Part shown: positions 19,446-28,448 of the stretch, piece after piece
How the letters are laid out: each line of letters starts with the position of its first letter
How positions within the stretch are numbered: position 1 is the first letter of the stretch
Assembly: GCA_000818945.1 (NCBI GenBank)
Contig: KN805393.1
Span: forward strand, 68,451 to 119,298
Direction of reading: 5' to 3'
DNA from: Schizochytrium sp. CCTCC M209059
Taxonomy: Eukaryota; Sar; Bigyra; Thraustochytrida; Thraustochytriidae
DNA: 50,848 nt
Notes under the pieces: model-generated
What the model was told of the DNA's origin: nothing
The model's input: only the letters and a program-made list of their open reading frames with translations
The model's database searches: none
Program-made: the position numbers and the translations under genes

Positions 19446-20768
19446 CTAACCATCCTGACCAAATTCTGCGGTCCACTCGTCGAAGCGTCCCAACTCGCTT
19501 TGAGAAACTGAGGTGTTGGAGTTTTCCACAGCGTAGAAAAAGTCCTCTGCTTTGACAGGTGGGACAAAGAGCTTGTCAGGCTCGACGTCATACAGAGAGA
19601 TAAACACTGCGCCGCAGGAATCGCAGCGTTTCTTCTTGGATTTTGACGTCTGCACAGGGCACCGGGAGCAGTTTGGTGTCTCCTCTAAAGGCACCGGCTC
19701 ATACATGCCGTCCTCTGGATGCACCTTGAATTGCTTGGCTTCCTGGCAAATACGCAGGGGCCGCATGAGAGCCTCGCGCACTGCAATGGAAACATCTGCG
19801 CCAGAATATCCTTCGGTCATTTCCGCGAGCCTGTCAAGATCCTGTCGCGTCATCGTATGCTCGGTCTCACCGATGCAGAGCTCAAAGAGCCTCTTGCGCG
19901 CGGCCTTTTCGGGGAGCGAAATATACACGCGCTTTTCAAAACGACGACGCATGGCCGGATCCAGGCTCCAGGGCGTGTTGGTGGCGCCAAGGACGAGGAG
20001 GCCCTTGTCGTCCTTGCCCACGCCCTGCATCTGCACGAGGAACTCGGTCTTGATGCGGCGCTGGGAGTCGTTCTCGCCATCGGTGCGCGAGCCGCAGAGA
20101 GAATCAACTTCGTCAATGAAGATGATGGCGGGCCTGGCCTCGCGGGCCATTTCAAAGAGGTTGCGCACGAGGCGCTCGGATTCACCCTGCCATTTAGAGA
20201 CGAGATCCGAGGAAGACACGGAGAAGAACTGCGCATCGGCCTCGGTAGCGACTGCCTTGGCAAGGTACGATTTACCGGTACCAGGCGGGCCGTAGAGAAG
20301 GATGCCCTTCCAGGGTCGCCTTTCGCCCTCGAAGAGTTGCGGAAAGCGGGTGGGAAGAATGACCGCCTCCTTGAGAGCAGCCTTTGCGCGGTCGAGGCCT
20401 GCGACATCGTCCCAGCTCACGTTGGGCTTTTCGGTGACGATGGCCGACGCGAGCGCGCCGCGCAGCTTGGACTTTTCGGCGTCCTCGGCGCCTCCGCCGT
20501 TGCCGACCGCTGCGGCGGCCTTTGGCTTGTCCCTCTCCGCGTCCATGGCCTCCTTGAGCTGTTCCGCGCGGACCATGTATCCCTCGACGCGTTTCGTGAG
20601 AATCTCCTTGGACCGCGGGTTCTTTTCGTACTTGAGCGCGACCAGGAACATCTCCAGCGCGCGCTGGTACTTGGCGTACGCCTCCGCGTACTCCTTCTCG
20701 TTGTCCAGCTTGATCGCCTCGGCCACGGTGGCCGTGGCCTGCTTGATCATCGACGAGTTGTCCGTCAT
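19446..20768 (-). CDS. VPS4: VPS4 AAA ATPase (ESCRT-III disassembly) with extra Cys cluster
   Basis: A 440-residue VPS4, the AAA ATPase that disassembles ESCRT-III at endosomes, the cytokinetic bridge and other membranes. The N-terminal MIT domain (about 1-80) binds ESCRT-III tails. The AAA core has Walker A GPPGTGKS (about 160), Walker B IIFIDEVDS, the sensor-1 region GATNTPWSLD, and two arginine fingers in MRRRFEKR. The C-terminal helix ends in FGQDG, as in the family. Unusually, the beta domain carries Cys367, Cys370, Cys382 and Cys385 (CxxC, 11 residues with four lysines, CxxC). This sits where other VPS4 proteins have a short TPCSPGDP-type loop and suggests a zinc ribbon at the Vta1-binding region. 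Start ATG at 20768. Convergent with CENP-C. Confidence 0.95.
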   Translation of the reverse strand: MTDNSSMIKQATATVAEAIKLDNEKEYAEAYAKYQRALEMFLVALKYEKNPRSKEILTKRVEGYMVRAEQLKEAMDAERDKPKAAAAVGNGGGAEDAEKSKLRGALASAIVTEKPNVSWDDVAGLDRAKAALKEAVILPTRFPQLFEGERRPWKGILLYGPPGTGKSYLAKAVATEADAQFFSVSSSDLVSKWQGESERLVRNLFEMAREARPAIIFIDEVDSLCGSRTDGENDSQRRIKTEFLVQMQGVGKDDKGLLVLGATNTPWSLDPAMRRRFEKRVYISLPEKAARKRLFELCIGETEHTMTRQDLDRLAEMTEGYSGADVSIAVREALMRPLRICQEAKQFKVHPEDGMYEPVPLEETPNCSRCPVQTSKSKKKRCDSCGAVFISLYDVEPDKLFVPPVKAEDFFYAVENSNTSVSQSELGRFDEWTAEFGQDG

Positions 20769-21450
20769 CGCCCCTGCTCCTCACAGCGTGCTCCGCGAGA
20801 GCTCTCTCCCGCGCGCTCGACGCTCGTGCGCTCCCTCGCGGGCTCCCTCGCGAGCTCCCTCGCGGCACCGAGATGGATACGGCGCGGGCGCGGCAACCGC
20901 GGCACCTTCCTCGGCCGCCTCCGCGACGCCGGCTCGCGCGGCTGCGCGCGGCTCTGCTCTGCTCTGCTCTGCGCGCGGCGGCGGCGGGAGGGAGGGAGAG
21001 CGGGCGCGCGCGCGCGGTTGCGCGGGCGGCGGGCTGCGGACGGCCTCTGCGCGCGCGGGCGTCGCGTCTGCGGGCGCGGCGGCGGCGCGGGGGCTGCACA
21101 CGTACTATATATACTACGTACTACAGACACAGGAGGGAGAAAGAAGCGAGGAAGCAGGGAGGAGAAGGCGAGAGAAGGACGGGACGAGGGGAAAGGAGAA
21201 GGGAGAGAGAGCAAGTGGATCGCGATGGACGAGCAACAGCGGCGCAGACGAAGATGAGGAGGCACGTGCCGCGGAGACGGTGAGGAGCAGAGGCGGATGT
21301 TGGGGGAGGGGGAGAAGGAGGAGGAGAGGGTGAAGTGAAGAAGTAGAAGAAGAAGAGGAAGAAGGAGATGATGATGATGAGGAGGAGGATGGAGATGATG
21401 ATAATGATGATGAGGGTGGTGAAAATGCATGGGAAAGTGCTGTTGCTGTA

Positions 21451-21504
<54 letters not shown>
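21451..21504. repeat. (GCT)18 trinucleotide repeat
   Basis: Eighteen perfect GCT units, preceded by an interrupted TGCTGTTGCTGTA. It is outside any supported coding frame. Confidence 0.9.
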
Positions 21505-22068
21505 AGAGGACGCTAGAAAAACAAAAGAAAAGGTGAAGCCGAGAACTGAATAGATGAACGAGATGGCGAATGAAGTGCCGAGACTTTCTGAAAAGGATCA
21601 AGCCTCGGGTGGTGACTCTTTGATTTGGATAAAAAAGATTCGATACGAAGGACTGTGGAAGACAGACTGAGAGAGAGACGGTGGTGAAGCGAGGCGTCAA
21701 CCTTGTTACGAACGCGATCAAACCAGTTGTTTGTGTTTCTTTCGCAGCGCGCCGCATCCCAATTTTACCTGTGTGTTTTGAAGAAAGGAATTCCTCTCGA
21801 ACTTCATGGATTGATCTCGTGTTGTCCGTGTGGAGTGGAATTGAATTTATGATGAGAAGCGGCAGCGGCCACTGCTGCTAGGCCAAGCTAGCTTGCCACC
21901 AGATGCCTAAACAGCTTTTCTTCCGAGATTTTTTTTCGTCGCAGCTTCTTCCTTTAAAGCGCCAAGGCCCAATTGCTAGAGGTTAAAGACTTGATGTGAC
22001 TTCGTGGGGAGTCACACCGGGTCATACTGTTCGCACTGGCCCACAGATGGCTGCTGCCCTGGGCCGGC

Positions 22069-22335
22069 ATGCCTTCTCTAGACAGATCCCCGGAGGTGGG
22101 GTTCATAGGGCTGTGGATGCAGCATTTGTCGCGGCTGCAACTGGCGTGCCTCGTTTCGGGCTTCCTGCTGGCCCTTGGTTTGATTTTCTTTGTGTGCTTT
22201 TTCAAGTTTCTGGCTTTTGCAAACTCGCACTGGTTTCTCGTCCTGCTGCTGCTGCTGCTATTGCTGCTGTTCTTGAATTTAAGTCGCAGGTTTGCTTCGA
22301 GGTCTAGTGGACCTGCCGCTGCCGGCCAGAACTAA
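22069..22335 (+). CDS. Possible small two-pass membrane protein
   Basis: An 88-codon ATG frame encoding two strong hydrophobic stretches (about 28-50 and 54-72, the second mostly Leu) separated by FANSHW, with an Arg/Ser-rich end. In-frame sequence upstream is open back to a TGA at about 21997 and is also hydrophobic, so an upstream exon is possible. I recognise no family. The Leu run comes partly from CTG-rich repetitive sequence, so it may be accidental. Confidence 0.25.
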   Translation: MPSLDRSPEVGFIGLWMQHLSRLQLACLVSGFLLALGLIFFVCFFKFLAFANSHWFLVLLLLLLLLLFLNLSRRFASRSSGPAAAGQN

Positions 22336-22462
22336 AAGCAATTGTCCCATCACTCCCTTCGGTGGTTGGCTGCAAGTGATATCATAATGGTATAGTATAC
22401 TACAGGCCGAGGGCTATTTTTCCTGCTGCGGCGGCAAAGAGCAAATCAATACGGGCGGCGCA

Positions 22463-24019
22463 ATGGCCAAAGGCGCGAAGAAGCTGCACGAGCGCGCCAC
22501 GGAGCGGCGGCGCGGCAACCAGGATGGCGGGACTCAGGTCTCGGAGGCAGAGGGCTTGCCGTTCGACTGCTGCGCGCTCTCGCTAGCGCCGTGGACCTCA
22601 CCTGTCATGGCGGTCGTTCGGGAGGGCCGCGGGCTGGTCTTCGAGCTCTCGCACATTGCGCTCTACGTCAAGAAACACGGCGTTGACCCTGTGTATCATA
22701 AACCGCTTGCGCGTGAGGACCTCGTGACACTGCACTGGTCGCGAAACGGAGAGGGCAAGCTGCATTGTCCCGTCACTTTTAAGGTGTTCACGCAGTTCTC
22801 CAACATCGTAGCCATCCGCGACACAGGCAACGTCTTCAGCCGTGAAGCCGTCGAGAATCTTTGCATCTTGCCACGCGTGTGGCGCGATCCCATCACGAAC
22901 GAGCAATTTGCCGGCCGAGAGGCGATCATCACTCTGCACTCTGCGCAGTCCCAATCCTCGGGAACGCCAACAACAGGGGTCGATGGCCCACCTTCTGCCA
23001 CGTCTGCCAAGAAAGCACCCGGCGCGTCTACAGAAAGTGCGCCCAGCATCCGGATGTCTGGCATCGCAGAACGTATTCTTCAGAAAGCTGAGGCTTCTGC
23101 GCGAAGACGCGCTGCCGCAGCAAGCAGTGCCCAGACATCCTCCGCCGATGTCAGCGTTGCCAAGTCTTCCGAGGTTCAGACGTCCTTTACATCGGGTATG
23201 TGCGCAGCATCGTTGACAAGTACTGCGGTGACTCCTCAAACGAGCAACGCACGTCAGATTGCGAACGCACGCGAGCTAGAATTGCGCCGATACCGAGCCA
23301 TCCGCCAACTCAAAAAGAAAGCATATGCACGACTGGAGACCACGCACGGCGATCTTAATCTCGAAGTGTACTGCAACTATACGCCGCAAACAGCAGAAAA
23401 CTTTCTCGGCCTCGCGGAAAGGGGTTATTATGACGGTACGAGCTTTCATCGACTCATCCCGGGCTTCATGGTCCAGGGCGGCGATCCGACGGGAACGGGG
23501 CGCGGGGGTGAATCGCTATGGGGCGAAGCCTTTCCGGATGAGCTTGATCCAGGAAACATCCATCTCAAGCACAGCAAACGTGGTCTCCTGAGCATGGCGA
23601 ATTCGGGGCCAAACACGAATCGATCTCAATTTTTCATCACCTTTGCGCCAAAGGCGCATCTCGACACCAAGCACACTGTATTTGGGCGTGTCGTTGGCGG
23701 TCTCGAGGTTCTCGACAAGATCGAGGCTATCAAGACCGGCAAAGACGACCTGCCTCTCGAGCCCATTACGATTAAGCGCGCTCTCGTTTTTGTCAACCCA
23801 ATTCGCGAATTTGACAAGGCGCAGGCACAGGAGCACTCTGACAGTGCCACGAACGAAGGCGCCGTGAAACATGCAGCAGAATATGCAGAAGCCCCGCAGA
23901 AAGGCGCTGACAGCTTTGCGCCGAAGGCCAAGAAGCGCCGTGTTCGCGAAGAAGACGTCGCTGCAGCCCGCAAGCCTTCAAGGACAGGCGTGGTATTTAA
24001 TAACTTTAGTGACTGGTAA
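22463..24019 (+). CDS. PPIL2: PPIL2-type U-box cyclophilin (peptidyl-prolyl isomerase / E3 ligase)
   Basis: A 518-residue PPIL2/CYC4 orthologue. The N-terminal U-box module (about 32-140) includes the family phrases LPFDCCALSLAPW, GKLHCPVTFKVF and PITNEQF; it recruits E2 enzymes without zinc. A linker rich in Ala and Ser (about 160-285) precedes the cyclophilin domain (about 288-445), with FHRLIPGFMVQGGDPT and NSGPNTNRSQFFITF holding the Arg-Phe-Met-Gln-Phe catalytic set. The usual active-site Trp is His in AHLDTKHTVFG, so cyclosporin binding may be weak. The basic C-terminal tail carries KAKKRRVRE, an NLS-like patch. In other eukaryotes PPIL2 is nuclear and joins the spliceosome. The start ATG at 22463 follows a GC-rich leader; length is normal and no intron is needed. 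Confidence 0.95.
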   Translation: MAKGAKKLHERATERRRGNQDGGTQVSEAEGLPFDCCALSLAPWTSPVMAVVREGRGLVFELSHIALYVKKHGVDPVYHKPLAREDLVTLHWSRNGEGKLHCPVTFKVFTQFSNIVAIRDTGNVFSREAVENLCILPRVWRDPITNEQFAGREAIITLHSAQSQSSGTPTTGVDGPPSATSAKKAPGASTESAPSIRMSGIAERILQKAEASARRRAAAASSAQTSSADVSVAKSSEVQTSFTSGMCAASLTSTAVTPQTSNARQIANARELELRRYRAIRQLKKKAYARLETTHGDLNLEVYCNYTPQTAENFLGLAERGYYDGTSFHRLIPGFMVQGGDPTGTGRGGESLWGEAFPDELDPGNIHLKHSKRGLLSMANSGPNTNRSQFFITFAPKAHLDTKHTVFGRVVGGLEVLDKIEAIKTGKDDLPLEPITIKRALVFVNPIREFDKAQAQEHSDSATNEGAVKHAAEYAEAPQKGADSFAPKAKKRRVREEDVAAARKPSRTGVVFNNFSDW

Positions 24020-24446
24020 TTATATTCCTGAACGACCAATTTAACGTCATCTGACGGTCCCACGCTCACTTCAAATTTATGCGAGGCACCATGACCGATG
24101 GTCTTCAGTAAGCGAGGCGTTTTGAGAAGAGGAAGAAGCTGTTGAGGAGGGACGTTTTGTAAAGAGACCTAATTTGAAATGGGCCTCTTCACTTTCGACT
24201 CGCGGCGCACCTAACCGTCAAGTCAAAGACCAGGAGCTGAGCGCAGTCAATCGGGCTTCTCCTCGCGCGCGCTCAGACGAGCAAGCAAGCGACAGATCTG
24301 GCGCGGGGACGGTGGGCGCGCCACGGTGCGCGAGCGGCCGAGCGCGAGGGAGCTGAGCGAAATTGACGGCAGCATTGAGCTTGTTCTGTTTTCCTTTTCG
24401 TAAAGACTGCACCCCAAAAGGGTAGGGTAACCACGACATCGTGACC
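24020..24446. other. Intergenic region
   Basis: About 430 bp between PPIL2 and the next plus-strand gene. No gene is seen. It is GC-rich near 24260-24350, followed by the 5' leader. Confidence 0.6.
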
Positions 24447-27400
24447 ATGAGCGACGCCAGCGATGTCAAGGAGGCGCTGCAGCAGGAGCAGGAGCAGGAG
24501 CAGAGGCAACAGGGCAAACAAGACCAACGCAAGCTGGCGCTCACAAAGCGTGATAATGAGAGCGATAGCGAGAGTGACAGCGATGTGGACATGGAAAGTC
24601 GTAGCAAAGCAGATCAGGATGATGATAAAGCTCAACAAGTAAAGTCTCGATCTCTCGACCTCGACTTGAGCTCCGAAGAGGAGAACCAAAGTGACGACGA
24701 TGACGACAACGACGATGACGCGGTAAAAAAGACCAATATCAAAATGAAAAACAAAATTAGAAAAAAGAAGAAGGATGAGGCAGGCATCAACAATAATGAG
24801 GTGGAGAAGAAGAGCTTTGCGGATCAAGAAGAAGAAGACGACGACCAACAAGAAGACGAAGACGAAGACGAAGACGAAGAAGAAGACCAAGAGGAAGATG
24901 AAGAGGAAGAGTCTATGAGTGACAATGGCGATGGCCCCAAAGGATGTCTACCGCGTCCTTCCGATGCAAGCCTTTTGCGCTCTACCAGCAAAGCAAAGAT
25001 GTCTCGTCAGGAAATCCGCAGACTCGGCCCCTGGGCTTACCTTGCAGTAGGAGACAAGAAGAAGCGCAGTACATGGCACTTTCCTGTACGCCAAGCAGAT
25101 GGACGCATCAATACATACCTCCTGCAGACTGCGCGCAGTGAAATTCAGACGGGGAAACGCATGGTCAAACGAGAGGATCGGATTTCACTTTCCACGAGCG
25201 CCATTCAACATTTACGCCAGCTCTGCTCCATCGTTTGGCCAGGCGTTCCTGATCTGCAAGTTGCACACTGCTACAGGGACCGACGTGTACCTCAGCTTAG
25301 CAACAAGTACTGGATTTCGACCACGTCAGACCTTCGCAACGAAACCGAAGAACTCCTGCAGGACGTCAATGTCAAACTCGATGCCAACGACGATGCTGCT
25401 GATGGCGAAGACGAAGAAGACCGGATCGCGCGCGAAGAAGAGGAAAAGGCTAAACGCGAAAAGGAGCGCCTGCGCGAAAAGCAAGCCCTCCAGGCAGCGA
25501 GCCTCGTAGAGCGATTTCGTGCCAAGCGCATGGGGACAAAGCTTCGAACATCCAAACTCTCTGCAAAGTCGTCTACAAAGCCGGCGCCATTCTCTTCTAG
25601 AACTGCTGTCCAAGAAGAGGAAGCACACGACGAAGAGGAGGACCTCTTTTTCATTGTTGGAGGCCCGGATGACCCCAAAGGTGCACGCCCTGAAAAGAGC
25701 AAGCGAAAATCGTCAAGTAAAGTGAAAAAGTCAGCGCTCAAGCAACGGTCGTCGTCTTTGGAGCCAGGACAAAGCCATCGCGGTATGCGCGGTCGCGGAC
25801 TTGTGCTTCAAACGCTGCGGAGCGAGGCCATGCGTCGTACCGCCGACAAACTTGCGGTGGACATGGGCTACAAGAACGTAAAGCATCATTTCGAAGAAAC
25901 AGCAGCAGCCGCTGCACGTAGCGATGAAGATGCTCCAGAAGACCTTCTCGAGGAGTATGATGAGGAAGAGGAAGAGGTAGAGGAAGAGGAAGAAGACAAT
26001 GAAGAGCAAGAGCAAGACCCGCGCGACGAGGATCACAGCGATGAAGGCGAGGCCGAGCTCGGTCACGCTTATGACGCAGCCGATGAAGGTCAAGACGGCG
26101 ACAACGAAGACAATGACGAGAACGACGACGTCGGCGAGGCTAAAGCAGGACAGTTGAGGATAGTCAAGCCTGTGCGCACATACGGGCGTTTCCGGCCGAG
26201 CGAAAAGAATGAAGCCACCAAGGCGCTTCGTAAACATCACCTCCAGAACGACAACGCGGCCGATCATGCTGACGATGAGGAGGAAGTCGAGAAGGGGAGC
26301 CGTGCGAAAACAGACGCTGCTGAATCCCAAGACGCTCAAGAAGCAACGCAAAGTGCTCAAGAAGTATCAGAGGACAATGCGCAAAAGGTGCCGCAAAAAG
26401 TCGAAGAAGCAGCAAAGGATCGAAGCGCCGCCTACAGAAAGATGCTCGAGCGAGAGAACGCAGTCTTGTCTGGACGGCGCAAGGCCAAGGGTAACTTCGG
26501 GGACGAAGAGGCCGAGGAAGAAGATCTTGACGACGGCGTCGATGACTTTGGCAACGCGGCTGCCGGTGGACGAAAATTTCGCTCTCTCAGCGACGAGCGC
26601 GAGGCTCGTCTTGATCGCGCCCTAAATCGAATTACCGAAGGCGACCTCGAGGACATCGTGGACGACGTTTCGGATGGCGAGGGTGACGATGGCGGGGACA
26701 TTGGGGAGCTGTACCGTACAAGCATGCAAGAAAAGGAGGAAAAGGAGCTCGAGCGTCTGCAAGAGGATTTGCGTGAGCACCGTCTCATGGCTGCCATCTC
26801 GAGGCGAAATACGACAAGCGCGCGACTTGATCGAGCTCTGGGTGAGACTTCGGAGGCCGAAGACACGGACGAGGAAGAGGAACTCGCCCGTGTGGAGCGT
26901 TTTCGTACGCTCGATGTACAACGGCGCGAGATGATCGCCAGCGGAGAGCAGACCGGCGAGACGATCGAAGACGTTGACAACGAGGCCGAGCAGCTCGCCA
27001 GTTTCCTCATGCTCTCCAAAGAGGAGCGCCAGCGTCGCAAACTCGAGCGCATTCGCGAGCGTGCACTTGAAAAACGAATGGCTCACGCTTCTTCCTCGCA
27101 AGACCCGGATCAGCCAAATAGTCATGTGCAAGAACGCGATGCCGAGAACAAGCTACGCAAGACCGTATCTCTCGAGGACGCGGTCGGTCCGCGCGAAGAC
27201 CACGAAGACCTTTTGCGCTGTATCCGTCGCTCCGACAGTCTTTTGAGCACCGCTAGCCGGAGTACGCGAACCGGGCTCGTCAAAACGGTGTCAACGTCGT
27301 CGACGAATTCGAGTTCGACCATTTCTGCTACGCTTGGCAAACGCACATTCGGTGGTCTTGCGTCGGCTCCGCGTTTTGGTCGCGCGGGGAGTCTTATTGG

Positions 27401-27659
27401 CTCAGATGGTGCCCCTACCATGAGCTCTCTCGACGATCTTGGCGCCATTTCTACCGCCGGCTCTGAGGTGGCGAATGTATCCAACCAGTTCATTTTTACC
27501 ATGTCGGGCGTCCCTGATAGCACCACTGCAGCAAGTGCTCCAAAGTCAAACAAACCAGCGCCACTTGCCAAAAAGAAGTCTCTCACGCCCCAACGTCAAC
27601 TCCCGCCCACGAAGAAGCGCAAGAAGCACGGTCGACTTACAGCGCTTATCGCGAAGTAA
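24447..27659 (+). CDS. Large acidic charged protein, possibly Mrc1/claspin-like
   Basis: A 1070-residue protein that I do not firmly recognise. The first ~165 residues are dominated by Gln, Glu and Asp runs. A more ordered block (about 180-300: RRLGPWAYLAVG, STWHFPV, SKYWISTTSDLRNETEELLQD) may be a folded domain. Long acidic and coiled-coil segments follow (EEEEKAKREKERLREKQ). A conserved-looking stretch (about 665-860) contains LSGRRKAKGNFGDEE and KEEKELERLQEDLREHRL. The C-terminus is Ser/Thr-rich with SNQFIFTMSG and a basic NLS-like tail (PPTKKRKKHGR). This layout recalls replication-checkpoint adaptors of the Mrc1/claspin type, but no signature is decisive. The start is the ATG at 24447; an earlier GTG at 24441 is not used. 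Confidence 0.75.
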   Translation: MSDASDVKEALQQEQEQEQRQQGKQDQRKLALTKRDNESDSESDSDVDMESRSKADQDDDKAQQVKSRSLDLDLSSEEENQSDDDDDNDDDAVKKTNIKMKNKIRKKKKDEAGINNNEVEKKSFADQEEEDDDQQEDEDEDEDEEEDQEEDEEEESMSDNGDGPKGCLPRPSDASLLRSTSKAKMSRQEIRRLGPWAYLAVGDKKKRSTWHFPVRQADGRINTYLLQTARSEIQTGKRMVKREDRISLSTSAIQHLRQLCSIVWPGVPDLQVAHCYRDRRVPQLSNKYWISTTSDLRNETEELLQDVNVKLDANDDAADGEDEEDRIAREEEEKAKREKERLREKQALQAASLVERFRAKRMGTKLRTSKLSAKSSTKPAPFSSRTAVQEEEAHDEEEDLFFIVGGPDDPKGARPEKSKRKSSSKVKKSALKQRSSSLEPGQSHRGMRGRGLVLQTLRSEAMRRTADKLAVDMGYKNVKHHFEETAAAAARSDEDAPEDLLEEYDEEEEEVEEEEEDNEEQEQDPRDEDHSDEGEAELGHAYDAADEGQDGDNEDNDENDDVGEAKAGQLRIVKPVRTYGRFRPSEKNEATKALRKHHLQNDNAADHADDEEEVEKGSRAKTDAAESQDAQEATQSAQEVSEDNAQKVPQKVEEAAKDRSAAYRKMLERENAVLSGRRKAKGNFGDEEAEEEDLDDGVDDFGNAAAGGRKFRSLSDEREARLDRALNRITEGDLEDIVDDVSDGEGDDGGDIGELYRTSMQEKEEKELERLQEDLREHRLMAAISRRNTTSARLDRALGETSEAEDTDEEEELARVERFRTLDVQRREMIASGEQTGETIEDVDNEAEQLASFLMLSKEERQRRKLERIRERALEKRMAHASSSQDPDQPNSHVQERDAENKLRKTVSLEDAVGPREDHEDLLRCIRRSDSLLSTASRSTRTGLVKTVSTSSTNSSSTISATLGKRTFGGLASAPRFGRAGSLIGSDGAPTMSSLDDLGAISTAGSEVANVSNQFIFTMSGVPDSTTAASAPKSNKPAPLAKKKSLTPQRQLPPTKKRKKHGRLTALIAK

Positions 27660-28448
27660 AGAGTAATAAAAGCAAACCAACCTACTGACCACAAACAGAG
27701 TTTTCTTCATTTTTGGGACAGGTGTATCCCCCAATAGAGTTCGTACTGCATACAGCAGCCTGTGCATGCAAGGTGAGTCGCCGGACTTTTGTAGGAGAGG
27801 ACTGCCAGCCGAATAATCATTTTGAAATGTTGCATCGCTCTTGTTCGAGGCCACTTCTTGCACTGCGTTGACTATGACTCGGAACCAAATGGTCGCATGT
27901 ACATAATGGCCTAGTTGCTTGGACACAATCTCTCCTCGCAACGTTGTTTTTAAGCAACCTTTTTTCCGGAACGAAAAAATGCTTGACTCCTCACATCATC
28001 ACTCTAGCGCTCGACGCTCTATCATTTCCGTATTTTTTGGAGCTGCAAATCCAACCAGGCAAGGTCTCACTCGAACGAAGCTTCGCACGCTCGACTGGTT
28101 GGCCCAAGCCAGATCTCGCAGCACCTTCCGGGCCCCAAGAACGAGCCCCCTCCCCNNNNNNNNNNCCCCCCACCCCAAAAAAGAGAACTCGGGCAAACTT
28201 GGGACAGAAAAAGACCGTTGCCCTGGGACGAGTCCAAGTCCTCTGGTGCTCGTCGCGTAAGCAGCTCAGGCCGGGCGCAAGTGCGACGAGCTCAAAGCAT
28301 GAGCCCCGCCCGGAGCCTGATGACATCGGAGGGCTCGCGTCGCATAGTCTTCGCCGACCGCGCTCATCGCGTAGGCGCTGCTGTATGGGGCAGCGGCCGA
28401 GCGAGCGCTGGATGGTGGAAACCCAAAGGCCAGGGCACGGTAAAGAAG
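27660..28448. other. Intergenic region containing an assembly gap
   Basis: About 790 bp upstream of the CatSper-like gene, including 10 Ns at 28156-28165 flanked by C-rich sequence. An in-frame ATG at 28299 could extend the downstream protein by 50 residues. Confidence 0.6.
28156..28165. other. Assembly gap (10 N)
   Basis: Ten undetermined bases between C-rich flanks. The true length is unknown. Confidence 0.99.

Larger units (their letters stand above)
20769..22462. other. Intergenic region between VPS4 and PPIL2
   Basis: About 1.7 kb. Very GC-rich for the first 350 bp, the VPS4 promoter, with TACTACGTACTAC at about 21110. Then comes purine-rich sequence, a (GCT)18 run at 21451-21504, and a possible small membrane-protein frame at 22069-22335. 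A palindromic GTATAGTATAC lies near 22390, about 70 bp before the PPIL2 start. Confidence 0.5.

Noticed and set aside
19719..21257. Plus-strand frame of 512 codons opposite VPS4
   Set aside because: It is antisense to the certain VPS4 gene and its promoter and has no family content.
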